A DNA stretch of 64,000 nucleotides from Vibrio owensii CAIM 1854 = LMG 25443 (GTDB lineage: Bacteria; Pseudomonadota; Gammaproteobacteria; Enterobacterales; Vibrionaceae): assembly GCF_000817815.1 (NCBI RefSeq), contig NZ_JPRD01000041.1, positions 1-64,000 of the forward strand, in the 5' to 3' direction. Numbering within the stretch: position 1 is the first letter of the stretch; each line of letters starts with the position of its first letter. Below the pieces are notes generated by a model that did not search any database, was not told where the DNA came from, and worked only from the letters and a program-made list of their open reading frames with translations. The position numbers and the translations under genes are program-made. Of the stretch, positions 1 to 7,715 are shown piece after piece.

Positions 1-160
1 GGGAGTCCATACATCGAACAACGAGGAACGAGTGTGATTCAGAATCTATTATCCTTTGATTCTGTGGTCTGGAGGTGGAATAAAGGCTAAGAGCTTGCTG
101 GAACTAGATTCTCAGTCTCGCGATTAAAAACGAAGTTTAAATGACTTACCAGAAAAGAAA

Positions 161-187
161 GGCTCCAACTCAGGGGGAGTGGGAGCC
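161..187 (-). terminator. Terminator of glpX
   Basis: A GGCTCC...GGAGCC inverted repeat with extra inner pairing (ACTC/GAGT) lies just past the glpX stop. On the minus strand it is followed by a T-rich run (TTTCTTTTC). It fits a rho-independent terminator. Bases 1-160 beyond it hold no supported gene, only a weak 7-bp inverted repeat at 40-64. Confidence 0.7.
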
Positions 188-198
188 TCGAATACTGC

Positions 199-1206
199 TT
201 AAAGAATGATATCGCGCACTTCAGGGTCTTTACGCTCTAGGTAGTGCGTAGACTTGATGCGACGAATAGTACGACAGCGACCGCGAATCAATAGGGTTTC
301 TGTTGTTGCGATGTTACCTTGACGAGAGATACCTTCCAGTAGGTCACCCTTGGTAATACCCGTTGCAGAGAATACTACGTTGTCGCTGCGTGCCATGTCT
401 TCCATCTTTAGAACCACGTTCGCTTGAACGCCCATCTCTTCACAGCGTTGAAGTTCAGCAGCGCCGTAGATGCGGTTTTCTTCAGTATCGCCTTTTACTT
501 CGTGACGAGGAAGAAGACGACCATGCATGTCACCGTCTAGTGCGCGAATCACTGCTGCCGATACTACGCCTTCTGGAGCACCGCCGATGCAGTACATCAC
601 GTCTACTTCGCTATCTGGCATACAAGTTAGGATCGAAGCGGCTACATCGCCGTCTGGCACTGCGAACACACGAACGCCCATTGCTTGCATCTCTGCGATC
701 ACTTCATCGTGACGTGGCTTAGCAAGCGTAATCACAACAAGTGTATCAAGAGTCTTGTTCAGTGCTTTAGCAACGTTTTCTAGGTTTTCTTTTAGAGGTT
801 TACCTAAGTCGATAACGCCTTTTGCACCAGGACCAACAACCAATTTTTCCATGTACATATCCGGCGCTTTAAGGAAGCTGCCTTTCTCGCCAGCTGCTAG
901 CACTGCCAATGCGTTAGATTGCCCCATTGCCGTCATACGTGTGCCTTCAATCGGGTCAACGGCGATATCTACTTCATCACCACCGATGCCCACTTGTTCA
1001 CCAATGTATAGCATTGGCGCATCATCGATTTCGCCTTCACCAATAACGATTTCACCACTGATGTCTGTTTTGTTCAGCAAGGTGCGCATAACTTCAACAG
1101 CAGCACCGTCCGCTGCGTTTTTGTCGCCACGACCAAGCCATTTATAGCCAGCCAGAGCGGCACCTTCAGTAACACGGGAAAATGCCATTGCTAAATCGCG
1201 TTTCAT
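199..1206 (-). CDS. glpX: Fructose-1,6-bisphosphatase, class II (GlpX)
   Basis: It hydrolyses fructose-1,6-bisphosphate to fructose-6-phosphate in gluconeogenesis in the cytoplasm. The 335-residue product has the usual GlpX length. It carries the metal and phosphate-binding stretches IGEGEIDDAP (about 55-64) and AVDPIEGT (about 82-89) of the lithium-sensitive phosphatase fold. I start at 1206 (MKRDLAMAF) because a GGAGA ribosome site lies five bases upstream; the frame stays open six more codons to 1224 but without such a site. In E. coli glpX follows glpFK; here its start faces zapB. A class I enzyme (fbp) is also present near 54 kb, so the two types coexist. A TAGAAT at 1249-1254 (minus strand) could be its -10 box. 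Confidence 0.96.
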   Translation of the reverse strand: MKRDLAMAFSRVTEGAALAGYKWLGRGDKNAADGAAVEVMRTLLNKTDISGEIVIGEGEIDDAPMLYIGEQVGIGGDEVDIAVDPIEGTRMTAMGQSNALAVLAAGEKGSFLKAPDMYMEKLVVGPGAKGVIDLGKPLKENLENVAKALNKTLDTLVVITLAKPRHDEVIAEMQAMGVRVFAVPDGDVAASILTCMPDSEVDVMYCIGGAPEGVVSAAVIRALDGDMHGRLLPRHEVKGDTEENRIYGAAELQRCEEMGVQANVVLKMEDMARSDNVVFSATGITKGDLLEGISRQGNIATTETLLIRGRCRTIRRIKSTHYLERKDPEVRDIIL

Positions 1207-1553
1207 GATGTCTCCAAGTAACAAGAGGGAAGAAGAATTTGCGCGGCGATTCTATCACATCGTAAGTTAAACGTTTGCCTTTTTGCTGAGCTTTTACTTT
1301 AACTAAGTTGAATTTGATCAATACTTGGGTGAGTTTTTGGCGTCGTGAGAGCAAATTGCATTGTTCAAAAATGCCTCTAGGATAAGAAAAGTCAGCGTTT
1401 AGTGAGATTGCGCTGATTTTTTAACCGAATGATGCGAAATATCGAATATAGTGAGTGTTTCTCGTCGCTACGCTGAGTAGAATGAACCTTATCGGTAAGG
1501 TGCAAGCGAACGCTCGCGCATCGTCCCAACGGAATAACAATAGGTAGGCCAAG
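1207..1553. other. Intergenic region between divergent glpX and zapB
   Basis: This 347-base gap separates the divergent starts of glpX and zapB and should hold promoters for both. I see a possible glpX -10 (1249-1254, minus) and a terminator-like hairpin on the plus strand at 1391-1422. I find no convincing ORF: a 62-codon minus-strand frame overlaps the glpX start and resembles nothing. The 130 bases before zapB form a long untranslated leader with no motif I recognise. Confidence 0.5.
1391..1422 (+). terminator. Orphan terminator-like hairpin upstream of zapB
   Basis: GTCAGCG and CGCTGAT pair across a 13-base loop and run straight into six T residues, the form of a rho-independent terminator reading right. 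No plus-strand gene precedes it within the intergenic region. It could end a small RNA or a prematurely terminated zapB leader transcript. The stem is only about six or seven pairs, so it could also be chance. Confidence 0.35.
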
Positions 1554-1796
1554 ATGTCTTTTGAAGTACTAGAACAACTAGAAGCGAAAATTCAAACTGC
1601 AGTTGACACAATCACTCTTCTTCAGATGGAAGTCGAAGAGCTGAAAGAAGATAAAGTAAAACTTGAAACAGAAGCTAACGAGCTTCGTTCTCAACGTGAA
1701 GAGCTAGAGCAAAAATCTCAGCAAGCTCAACAAGAGCACGCACAATGGCAAGAGCGCATTCGTGCACTACTTGGCAAGATGGACGAAGTGGAATAA
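1554..1796 (+). CDS. zapB: Cell division protein ZapB
   Basis: ZapB is a small cytoplasmic coiled-coil protein that joins the Z-ring through ZapA and helps link the divisome to the chromosome terminus. The 80-residue product is almost wholly heptad-patterned and rich in Glu, Gln, Leu and Lys, with no membrane segment. It opens [20 protein letters not shown], the typical ZapB N terminus. A long leader precedes it and a bidirectional terminator follows. The order rraA-zapB-glpX matches E. coli. Confidence 0.95.
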   Translation: MSFEVLEQLEAKIQTAVDTITLLQMEVEELKEDKVKLETEANELRSQREELEQKSQQAQQEHAQWQERIRALLGKMDEVE

Positions 1797-1817
1797 TCCA
1801 CTTAAGTATCCAGAATC

Positions 1818-1843
1818 AAAAACACCCGCTTCGGCGGGTGTTT
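1818..1843. terminator. Bidirectional terminator between zapB and rraA
   Basis: AACACCCGC and GCGGGTGTT form a perfect nine-pair stem with a TTCG tetraloop. An A-tract precedes it and a short T-run follows, so it can end zapB on the plus strand and the convergent rraA on the minus strand. The T-run is better on the minus strand. Confidence 0.85.
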
Positions 1844-1893
1844 GCGTATTTGGCGATATTTTTTTAGCGATGTGGCTAGTTGCTAATAAAAGA

Positions 1894-2427
1894 TTAATTT
1901 AGCTCTGCTTCATCTTCATCTTCGTCTTCTTCATCGAGCTCTAAGTCTACATTGAGTGGCTCAGGTGAAAGAATGATGCCTGTGCTATCGGCATAGATGT
2001 AATCTTCAGGTAGGAAGCTAACGCCACCAAAGTTCACTGGTACGTCGATTTCACCAATGCCTTGATTTGCTGCCCCAACAGGAATTGAAGCGAGAGCCTG
2101 AATGCCAAGGTTCATGTCTTCCAGTTCGTCCACTTCGCGAACACAACCATAAACCACAATCCCTTCCCATTCGTTTTCTTCTGCTAGTGTTGCGATTTCT
2201 GCATCGATTAAGGCTCTGCGCAAGGAACCGCCACCATCAATCAGCAATACTCGCCCGATACCATCTTGTTCTAACGTTTCACGGATCAGTGCGTTGTCTT
2301 CAAAACACTTAATCGTCGTCACTTGCCCGGCAAACGACGCTCGACCGCCAAAGTTACTGAACATCGGTTCAACTACATCTACCTGATCAAGATAGATATC
2401 ACAGAGTGCTGAGGTATTGTATTCCAT
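1894..2427 (-). CDS. rraA: Ribonuclease E activity regulator RraA
   Basis: RraA is a cytoplasmic trimeric protein that binds RNase E and its degradosome partners and dampens mRNA decay. The 177-residue product matches the RraA/MenG-like fold from residue 1 and includes the glycine-rich region around [12 protein letters not shown]. The C terminus ends in a very acidic tail of Glu and Asp (about 163-175), typical of gamma-proteobacterial RraA. It follows menA with a 75-base gap, so it may be co-transcribed with menA or use the promoter-like sequence at 2462-2489. Confidence 0.95.
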   Translation of the reverse strand: MEYNTSALCDIYLDQVDVVEPMFSNFGGRASFAGQVTTIKCFEDNALIRETLEQDGIGRVLLIDGGGSLRRALIDAEIATLAEENEWEGIVVYGCVREVDELEDMNLGIQALASIPVGAANQGIGEIDVPVNFGGVSFLPEDYIYADSTGIILSPEPLNVDLELDEEDEDEDEAELN

Positions 2428-2461
2428 AGCGTACCTTTCTAAACAGAAACTGTTGTCTTTG

Positions 2462-2489
2462 AGTATATCTAGGCATTAAGTCAATGCAA
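2462..2489 (-). promoter_or_regulatory. Candidate rraA promoter
   Basis: Read on the minus strand, TTGCAT (2484-2489) and TATACT (2462-2467) are spaced by 16 bases, a fair sigma-70 pair. They lie about 35 bases before the rraA start in the menA-rraA gap, which would allow rraA transcription independent of menA. Called by eye only. Confidence 0.45.
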
Positions 2490-2502
2490 TGACAATCCTT
2501 TT

Positions 2503-3420
2503 TTAACTCATCAGAGTTTGAGCTACCACAATTGTTGCAAATAAAACGTTAGTGACCAGTGAGCATTTCACAACAACAGGCATCATAGGTGCAATTTGTG
2601 CTGGCTTTTCGGTATCCCAAACCGCTTTGCCGTGATGAGCCACCACGTAAATGCTGATCAAGAAGGGCAGACTAATCCATACTGGCTTGTCTTGAATAAG
2701 CAGGTAAGCTGCGAAAGCCAGTAGCGCACCACCAAGTAAAATGAAGTGGTATTGCTTTGCTTTACGTTGGCCAAGTCGAACGGCCATGGTGCGCTTACCA
2801 CATTCGCTGTCGTTCTCGATATCGCGCATGTTGTTGATGTTCAGTACAGCTACTGCTAACAAACCACAACCCAGTGCTGGTAGGAATAGTGTCGCATCTA
2901 CATGACCTGTGTGTAGGAAGTAAGTGCCAGATACACCAAGTAGGCCAAAGAAGATAAATACAGACAGGTCACCCAAGCCAACATAACCATAAGGCTTGCT
3001 GCCCATGGTGTAAGCAATCGCCGCGATAATGGCAAGAATGCCCAGACCGATAAAGGTAATGATGCTTTCAAAAGAGCTCAGTGCGTAAAACACTAAGGTT
3101 AAACCAGCAATGGCGGTCAGGATGATGTTGAAGATGATCGCGACTTTCATTTGCTGTGCTGTGACTGCGCCAGATTGCATTGCGCGCTGAGGGCCTAAAC
3201 GGTTGTCGTTGTCCGTGCCTTGCACTGCATCGCCGTAGTCGTTCGCAAGGTTCGACAAAATTTGCAGTAGGGTCGCCGTGATAAACGCCATAATGGCAAT
3301 CGTCAGCGAGAAGTGTCCCGCAGAGTAGGCGAGTACGCTACCGGTCAAAATAGACACCAGTGCGAGGGGTAATGTTTTTGGGCGAGCGGCTTCAAGCCAG
3401 ATCTGCAATGATTGTTTCAT
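2503..3420 (-). CDS. menA: 1,4-dihydroxy-2-naphthoate polyprenyltransferase MenA
   Basis: It attaches the polyprenyl tail to 1,4-dihydroxy-2-naphthoate, giving demethylmenaquinone, in the inner membrane. The 305-residue protein has about eight or nine hydrophobic segments and the two Asp-rich motifs of UbiA-family prenyltransferases: NDYGDAVQGTD at about 60-70 and NNMRDIENDSE near 195-205. A terminator separates it from hslU upstream; rraA follows. The menA-rraA neighbourhood is the same in E. coli. Confidence 0.95.
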   Translation of the reverse strand: MKQSLQIWLEAARPKTLPLALVSILTGSVLAYSAGHFSLTIAIMAFITATLLQILSNLANDYGDAVQGTDNDNRLGPQRAMQSGAVTAQQMKVAIIFNIILTAIAGLTLVFYALSSFESIITFIGLGILAIIAAIAYTMGSKPYGYVGLGDLSVFIFFGLLGVSGTYFLHTGHVDATLFLPALGCGLLAVAVLNINNMRDIENDSECGKRTMAVRLGQRKAKQYHFILLGGALLAFAAYLLIQDKPVWISLPFLISIYVVAHHGKAVWDTEKPAQIAPMMPVVVKCSLVTNVLFATIVVAQTLMS

Positions 3421-3554
3421 GGATATTTCGTGCTAGTAACCAATGTGCCCAGTATAAGCACAAAGCGCTCAATACGCTATTGACCTGAAGCAAGTCAATT
3501 AAGAGTCAAAGGGTTACGGAGAAGGAACACAGTTTCCATATTTGAGGCAATAAA

Positions 3555-3577
3555 AAGGCTGCCAATATGGCAGCCTT
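3555..3577 (-). terminator. Terminator of hslVU
   Basis: AAGGCTGCC and GGCAGCCTT pair across a five-base loop just past the hslU stop. On the minus strand a T-run follows (TTTTTATTG). It separates the heat-shock operon from menA. Confidence 0.85.
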
Positions 3578-3596
3578 GATGAGAGTCGGATCTTGC

Positions 3597-4928
3597 TTAA
3601 AGAATAAAGCGGCTTAGATCTTCATCTTCAATCGTATCGCCTAGGCGGTCTTTCACGTATGCCGCGTTAATGACGAACTTCTCACCGGCTTTTTCAGTCG
3701 CGTCGTAAGAAATCTCATCCATCAGACGCTCCATCACTGTGTGTAGTCGACGCGCACCAATGTTCTCAGTGGTTTCGTTTACTGTCCATGCCGCTTCCGC
3801 GATTTGTGTGATGCCATCTTCAGTGAATTCTACATCTACGCTCTCTGTTTTCATCAGCGCAATGTACTGCTCTGTTAGAGACGCTTTTGGCTCGGTTAGG
3901 ATGCGTTTGAAGTCGTTGCTGCTCAGCGCTTCAAGTTCTACGCGGATTGGTAGACGACCTTGCAGTTCTGGGATCAGGTCAGAAGGCTTCGCTACTTGGA
4001 ATGCGCCAGATGCCACAAACAAGATGTGATCAGTTTTCACCATGCCATGCTTCGTTGATACCGTGCTACCTTCGATTAACGGTAGTAGGTCACGCTGAAC
4101 ACCTTCACGAGAAACATCAGGACCAGAGCTTTCACCTCGCTTACAAATCTTGTCGATTTCGTCGATGAACACGATGCCGTTGTTTTCTACGTTGAAGATT
4201 GCAGACTCTTTCAGCTCTTCTTGGTTAACCAGTTTCGCCGCTTCTTCTTCTGCCAACGCTTTCATTGCGTCTTTGATTTTCAGCTTGCGTTTTTTCTTCG
4301 TATCACCGGCTAGGTTTTGGAACATGCCTTGTAGCTGGTTGGTCATTTCTTCCATACCAGGAGGCGCCATGATCTCAACACCCATTTGCGGTGCAGCTAC
4401 GTCGATGTCGATTTCTTTGTCATCTAGCTGGCCTTCACGCAGTTTCTTGCGGAAGATTTGACGCGTGTTCGATGTGTCTTCCTTTTGCTCAGATTGACCC
4501 CAAGCATCACGAGCTGGTGGAAGTAGGGCATCAAGAATACGCTCTTCTGCTTGCTCTTCAGCACGGAATTTTACTTTTTCCATCGCTTGTTGGTGAGTCA
4601 TCTTCACGGCAACATCAGTAAGGTCGCGGATGATGGTTTCCACTTCTTTACCTACATAACCCACTTCCGTGAATTTAGTTGCTTCTACTTTAATGAATGG
4701 AGCATTTGCCAGTTTAGCAAGACGACGTGCGATCTCAGTTTTACCTACACCGGTAGGACCAATCATTAGAATGTTCTTTGGCGTTACTTCAACACGCAAG
4801 CTTTCTTCAAGCTGCATGCGGCGCCAGCGGTTACGTAGTGCAATCGCAACCGAACGTTTTGCTTTGTCTTGACCAATGATGTGGCGGTTCAGTTCATGAA
4901 CGATTTCGCGAGGAGTCATTTCAGACAT
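3597..4928 (-). CDS. hslU: ATP-dependent protease ATPase subunit HslU
   Basis: HslU is the AAA+ unfoldase ring of the HslVU (ClpYQ) protease in the cytoplasm. At 443 residues it has full E. coli length. Walker [10 protein letters not shown] is at 57-65, the substrate-gripping pore loop GYVG at 90-93, an inserted I-domain spans roughly 110-240, Walker B (VFIDEID) lies near 252-258, and the C terminus DLSRFIL is the tail that docks in HslV and activates it. It follows hslV with a 29-base gap, so the two form one operon. Confidence 0.98.
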   Translation of the reverse strand: MSEMTPREIVHELNRHIIGQDKAKRSVAIALRNRWRRMQLEESLRVEVTPKNILMIGPTGVGKTEIARRLAKLANAPFIKVEATKFTEVGYVGKEVETIIRDLTDVAVKMTHQQAMEKVKFRAEEQAEERILDALLPPARDAWGQSEQKEDTSNTRQIFRKKLREGQLDDKEIDIDVAAPQMGVEIMAPPGMEEMTNQLQGMFQNLAGDTKKKRKLKIKDAMKALAEEEAAKLVNQEELKESAIFNVENNGIVFIDEIDKICKRGESSGPDVSREGVQRDLLPLIEGSTVSTKHGMVKTDHILFVASGAFQVAKPSDLIPELQGRLPIRVELEALSSNDFKRILTEPKASLTEQYIALMKTESVDVEFTEDGITQIAEAAWTVNETTENIGARRLHTVMERLMDEISYDATEKAGEKFVINAAYVKDRLGDTIEDEDLSRFIL

Positions 4929-4957
4929 ATTTTTTCCTTACTTCGTTACGATTGCTC

Positions 4958-5509
4958 TTAAGCCGTTGGCTTAGGAAGCTCTACTGTAGATTCTAGTTCT
5001 TCTACAGTGTGGTGATGGTTGGTGAATACACAGATGTCGCCAGCAATGTTCAATGCTTTTTCCGCAATTTCACGCGCGTCTAGGTCTGTGTTTTCTAATA
5101 GGGCTGTTGCTGCAGCTTGTGCGTACGCGCCGCCAGAGCCAATAGCGATCAGATCGTTTTCTGGCTGCACCACATCACCGTTACCCGTGATGATCAAAGA
5201 AGCGGTTTCGTCTGCTACTGCTAGAAGGGCTTCTAGTTTGCGAAGTGCGCGGTCGCTACGCCAATCTTTTGCTAGCTCCACAGCTGCCTTTGTTAAATGG
5301 CCTTGGTGCATTTGCAGCTTGCTTTCGAAGCGCTCGAATAAGGTGAAGGCATCTGCTGTACCGCCAGCGAAGCCTGCAAGGACTTGGTTGTTGTATAGGC
5401 GGCGAACTTTGCGCGCGTTGCCTTTCATTACGGTATTGCCTAGCGACACTTGGCCATCACCCGCGATGACGACTTTATTGTTTCGACGTACAGATACAAT
5501 GGTAGTCAC
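4958..5509 (-). CDS. hslV: ATP-dependent protease peptidase subunit HslV
   Basis: HslV is the proteasome-like peptidase of the HslVU complex. The sequence begins [12 protein letters not shown], so removal of Met1 exposes the catalytic Thr2 (TTIVSVR is the family signature). The 183 residues are close to the usual 176 or so, with a slightly extended C terminus. It is the first gene of hslVU and sits about 40 bases downstream of a sigma-32 promoter. Confidence 0.98.
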   Translation of the reverse strand: MTTIVSVRRNNKVVIAGDGQVSLGNTVMKGNARKVRRLYNNQVLAGFAGGTADAFTLFERFESKLQMHQGHLTKAAVELAKDWRSDRALRKLEALLAVADETASLIITGNGDVVQPENDLIAIGSGGAYAQAAATALLENTDLDAREIAEKALNIAGDICVFTNHHHTVEELESTVELPKPTA

Positions 5510-5551
5510 AGTCGACCTCTTAATTATTTCTCTTTGGATTTAATTAAGTAT

Positions 5552-5578
5552 ATGGGGCAGATGAATTGTGGATTCAAG
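5552..5578 (-). promoter_or_regulatory. Sigma-32 heat-shock promoter of hslVU
   Basis: On the minus strand CTTGAA (5573-5578) and CCCCAT (5552-5557, continuing CCCCATAT) lie 15 bases apart. This matches the RpoH consensus CTTGAA-N13/15-CCCCATnT almost perfectly and is placed just upstream of hslV. hslVU is a known heat-shock operon in E. coli, which supports the call. Confidence 0.88.
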
Positions 5579-5687
5579 GGGAAGTTGTTTTTCGATGATA
5601 GACAGAGTGTTTTGTCTTTTTGAACAAGAATGAGAGCGATGGCGTTGGGGGAGATAAGGCGTGCTGGTGACGTGTTATCTGTGTCAC

Positions 5688-5716
5688 TCCCTACAGTGAA
5701 GCTAAACGAGTAGGGA
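5688..5716. repeat. Small inverted repeat, possible Vibrio intergenic repeat
   Basis: TCCCTAC (5688-5694) and GTAGGGA (5710-5716) form a seven-base inverted repeat around a 15-base loop, with a second overlapping TCACT/AGTGA pairing. It lies between the ftsN terminator and hslV in otherwise unassigned sequence (5579-5739). It looks like the short CTCCCTAC-type elements I recall as scattered in Vibrio genomes, but only one copy is seen in this window. Confidence 0.35.
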
Positions 5717-5739
5717 ATCTCGCTTTTCTGCCCTTTAGC

Positions 5740-5775
5740 TAAAAGAAAAGACCAACCGATCGCTCGGTTGGTCTT
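5740..5775 (-). terminator. Terminator of ftsN
   Basis: AAGACCAACCGA and TCGGTTGGTCTT form a perfect 12-pair stem with a four-base loop. On the minus strand a T-rich run follows (TTTTCTTTT). It lies 24 bases after the ftsN stop. Confidence 0.88.
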
Positions 5776-5798
5776 CGTATTTCATCGAACTGTGAGAA

Positions 5799-6350
5799 TT
5801 ATAGATTCTCTTTCCAAATAGCACATGGCTCGATCTTCGCGCGTTGTAGTTTGTGACGATCTTTTTCTGCATCTCGTTTGAACTTGTATGGACCAAGAAC
5901 AACGCGATACCAAGAGCTGCCTTCTTTCTTAATGACTCGGCTCGTCATGCCCTGGAAGGCGATAGCCAGCTTACGCTCTTCGGCTTGGCTTTGCTTTTTG
6001 TAAGCGCCACACTGCATCACGTAAGGTACTTTGGATACTTGAATTTCTTTCGCAACGACTTCCACTTCACGCTGCGGTAAAGATTCCACGTACTCCCACT
6101 TTTCTTCTGGTGGAGGTGGGATGTCTTTCTTCGCTTTTGGCTTGCTGGTGGTGTTCGTTACGGGCTTTTCAACCACAACAGTTTGCTCAGGTTCTGGATC
6201 AGAGCTTAACAAATACAGTCCATAGCCAAAGCCGCCCACGAGCAAGATTGCTAGTAGACCACTACGCCAAGGTTTTTTTCTTGAAGGTTGTTTTTTTGTA
6301 GACTTTTTCGGAGCGCCGCGTCCGCGTCTTACATAATCTCTATTTGCCAC
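5799..6350 (-). CDS. ftsN: Cell division protein FtsN (short form)
   Basis: FtsN is the late divisome protein that triggers septal peptidoglycan synthesis. The product opens with the basic cytoplasmic tail MANRDYVRRGRGAPKK, has one membrane segment at about 31-49, a short proline and lysine-rich periplasmic linker (about 55-90), and a SPOR domain from about 108 to the end. Cys114 and Cys176 sit at the ends of the SPOR domain, where E. coli FtsN has a disulfide. At 183 residues it is far shorter than the E. coli protein (319), the loss being in the linker. cytR lies upstream, as in E. coli. Confidence 0.92.
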   Translation of the reverse strand: MANRDYVRRGRGAPKKSTKKQPSRKKPWRSGLLAILLVGGFGYGLYLLSSDPEPEQTVVVEKPVTNTTSKPKAKKDIPPPPEEKWEYVESLPQREVEVVAKEIQVSKVPYVMQCGAYKKQSQAEERKLAIAFQGMTSRVIKKEGSSWYRVVLGPYKFKRDAEKDRHKLQRAKIEPCAIWKENL

Positions 6351-6457
6351 GGTTACTTCAGGTCATCAAGGATTCTGGCAAATATGTTAATCCAGAACGC
6401 AATGAGAAAACACCCTATTCGAACATTCTTGTTAGCTACGTACAGGAAAGTAGGCAT

Positions 6458-6485
6458 AAAAAAGCGACGCCGGAAGCATCGCTTT
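6458..6485 (-). terminator. Terminator of cytR
   Basis: AAAGCGA and TCGCTTT pair across an 11-base loop and, on the minus strand, run into a T-tract (TTTTTTA). It lies just after the cytR stop and before ftsN. Confidence 0.75.
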
Positions 6486-6501
6486 GATATTTATTTGCAG
6501 A

Positions 6502-7509
6502 TTAACGCAATGGCGGTGGCGCTGCGCTGCCACGAACAACCAACTTAGTCTCTAGTAAGCGAGAGCCGGAATGAACGTCATGGCCTTTTAGTAGTTCAAG
6601 CATCATCAACATGGCTTGACGACCGATCTCATAACGAGGTTGGGAGATAGTCGTTAACGGTGGATCGCAGTATTGTGCGAACTGAATGTCATCAAAACCT
6701 ACGATCGATAAATCTTGAGGAATACGTAAGCCTAGACGTTTCGCTTCTTGAATTGCACCAATCGCCATGGTGTCACAGTGGCAGAAGAGTGCGGTTGGTG
6801 GTTCCGGTAACTCAAGAAGTTTACGGACTGCTTGCACGCCGCCTTCAAAAGAGAAGTCAGCGATTACGCTGTATTGTTCTTCTTTATGAATGCCTGCGCG
6901 ACGAAGTGCTTGCTGGTAACCCTGTTGGCGGAACTGACAAAGTACCGCAGTGTCTGGACCAGAAATTTGAGCAATACGCTTATGGCCAAGTTGAGTCAGG
7001 TAGTTTACAGCTTCGAACGCAGAAGTAAGGTTATCGATGTGCACCGTTGGCAATTCAAGCTCTGGTGCGAACTCACACGCCATCACCATAGGTGGTAGGT
7101 TTTTCTGTTCCGGCTTGCTGACATCAAAAGGTAGATCGGTTCCGAGAAGCAGCATGCCATCAGCTTGCTTGGTGAAAACCAGGTTTACAAATGAGCTTTC
7201 ACGCTTTTTCTGCTGACCGCTATCACCAAGTAGAACAAGGTAACCGTGCTCCATTGCTGCGTCTTCAATGCCGCGAATAATCTCAGAGAAGTACGGGTCG
7301 CAAATGTCTGGGACGATAGTGACAATGGTCTTTGATTCATTTCTGCGTAAGTTACGAGCTAATGAATTCGGTGAATAACCAGCTTCTAGTACGGCATCTT
7401 CCACTCTCTTTCTTGTCGATGAAGAGACTTTTTCTGGATTCATCAATGCTCGCGATACCGTAGCAGTAGATACCCCTGCAAGCTGGGCAACATCCTTCAT
7501 TGTCGCCAT
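6502..7509 (-). CDS. cytR: LacI-family transcriptional repressor CytR
   Basis: CytR represses nucleoside uptake and catabolism genes together with CRP and is relieved by cytidine. In Vibrio it is also linked to competence and biofilm control. The 335-residue protein has the LacI-type helix-turn-helix at the N terminus (MKDVAQLAGVSTATVSRAL, about 4-22), a hinge helix near 48-58, and a periplasmic-binding-like effector domain to the end. Its place between priA and ftsN matches E. coli and separates it from other LacI paralogues. Confidence 0.93.
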   Translation of the reverse strand: MATMKDVAQLAGVSTATVSRALMNPEKVSSSTRKRVEDAVLEAGYSPNSLARNLRRNESKTIVTIVPDICDPYFSEIIRGIEDAAMEHGYLVLLGDSGQQKKRESSFVNLVFTKQADGMLLLGTDLPFDVSKPEQKNLPPMVMACEFAPELELPTVHIDNLTSAFEAVNYLTQLGHKRIAQISGPDTAVLCQFRQQGYQQALRRAGIHKEEQYSVIADFSFEGGVQAVRKLLELPEPPTALFCHCDTMAIGAIQEAKRLGLRIPQDLSIVGFDDIQFAQYCDPPLTTISQPRYEIGRQAMLMMLELLKGHDVHSGSRLLETKLVVRGSAAPPPLR

Positions 7510-7715
7510 AGTTTTTACCCTCTTAAAATAATTGCCAAGATGACGTTCATCATTTTTCTAATTGAAGTCTATGTGACTGATCCACTTTAGACTTTACTAA
7601 TTTGAATAGTCTATTCATTTCTAAAGGGAAAGTTACGGTCTGTTTAACAAAAATTGCAATCCTAATGAGAACTCCATCACATTAAAAGGTAATTCATTAC
7701 ATAGTTAAACGTTTG

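Noticed and set aside
1-160. A gene or RNA at the left edge
   Set aside because: No long frame, ribosome site or RNA motif is visible; only a weak inverted repeat CAGAATC/GATTCTG at 40-64.
6288-6548. 86-codon plus-strand frame over the ftsN start and cytR terminator
   Set aside because: Antisense to two real genes and through a terminator; composition not protein-like.
7556-7600. CRP site upstream of cytR
   Set aside because: TGTGA at about 7570 is not matched by a second half site at the right spacing, so I do not call it.
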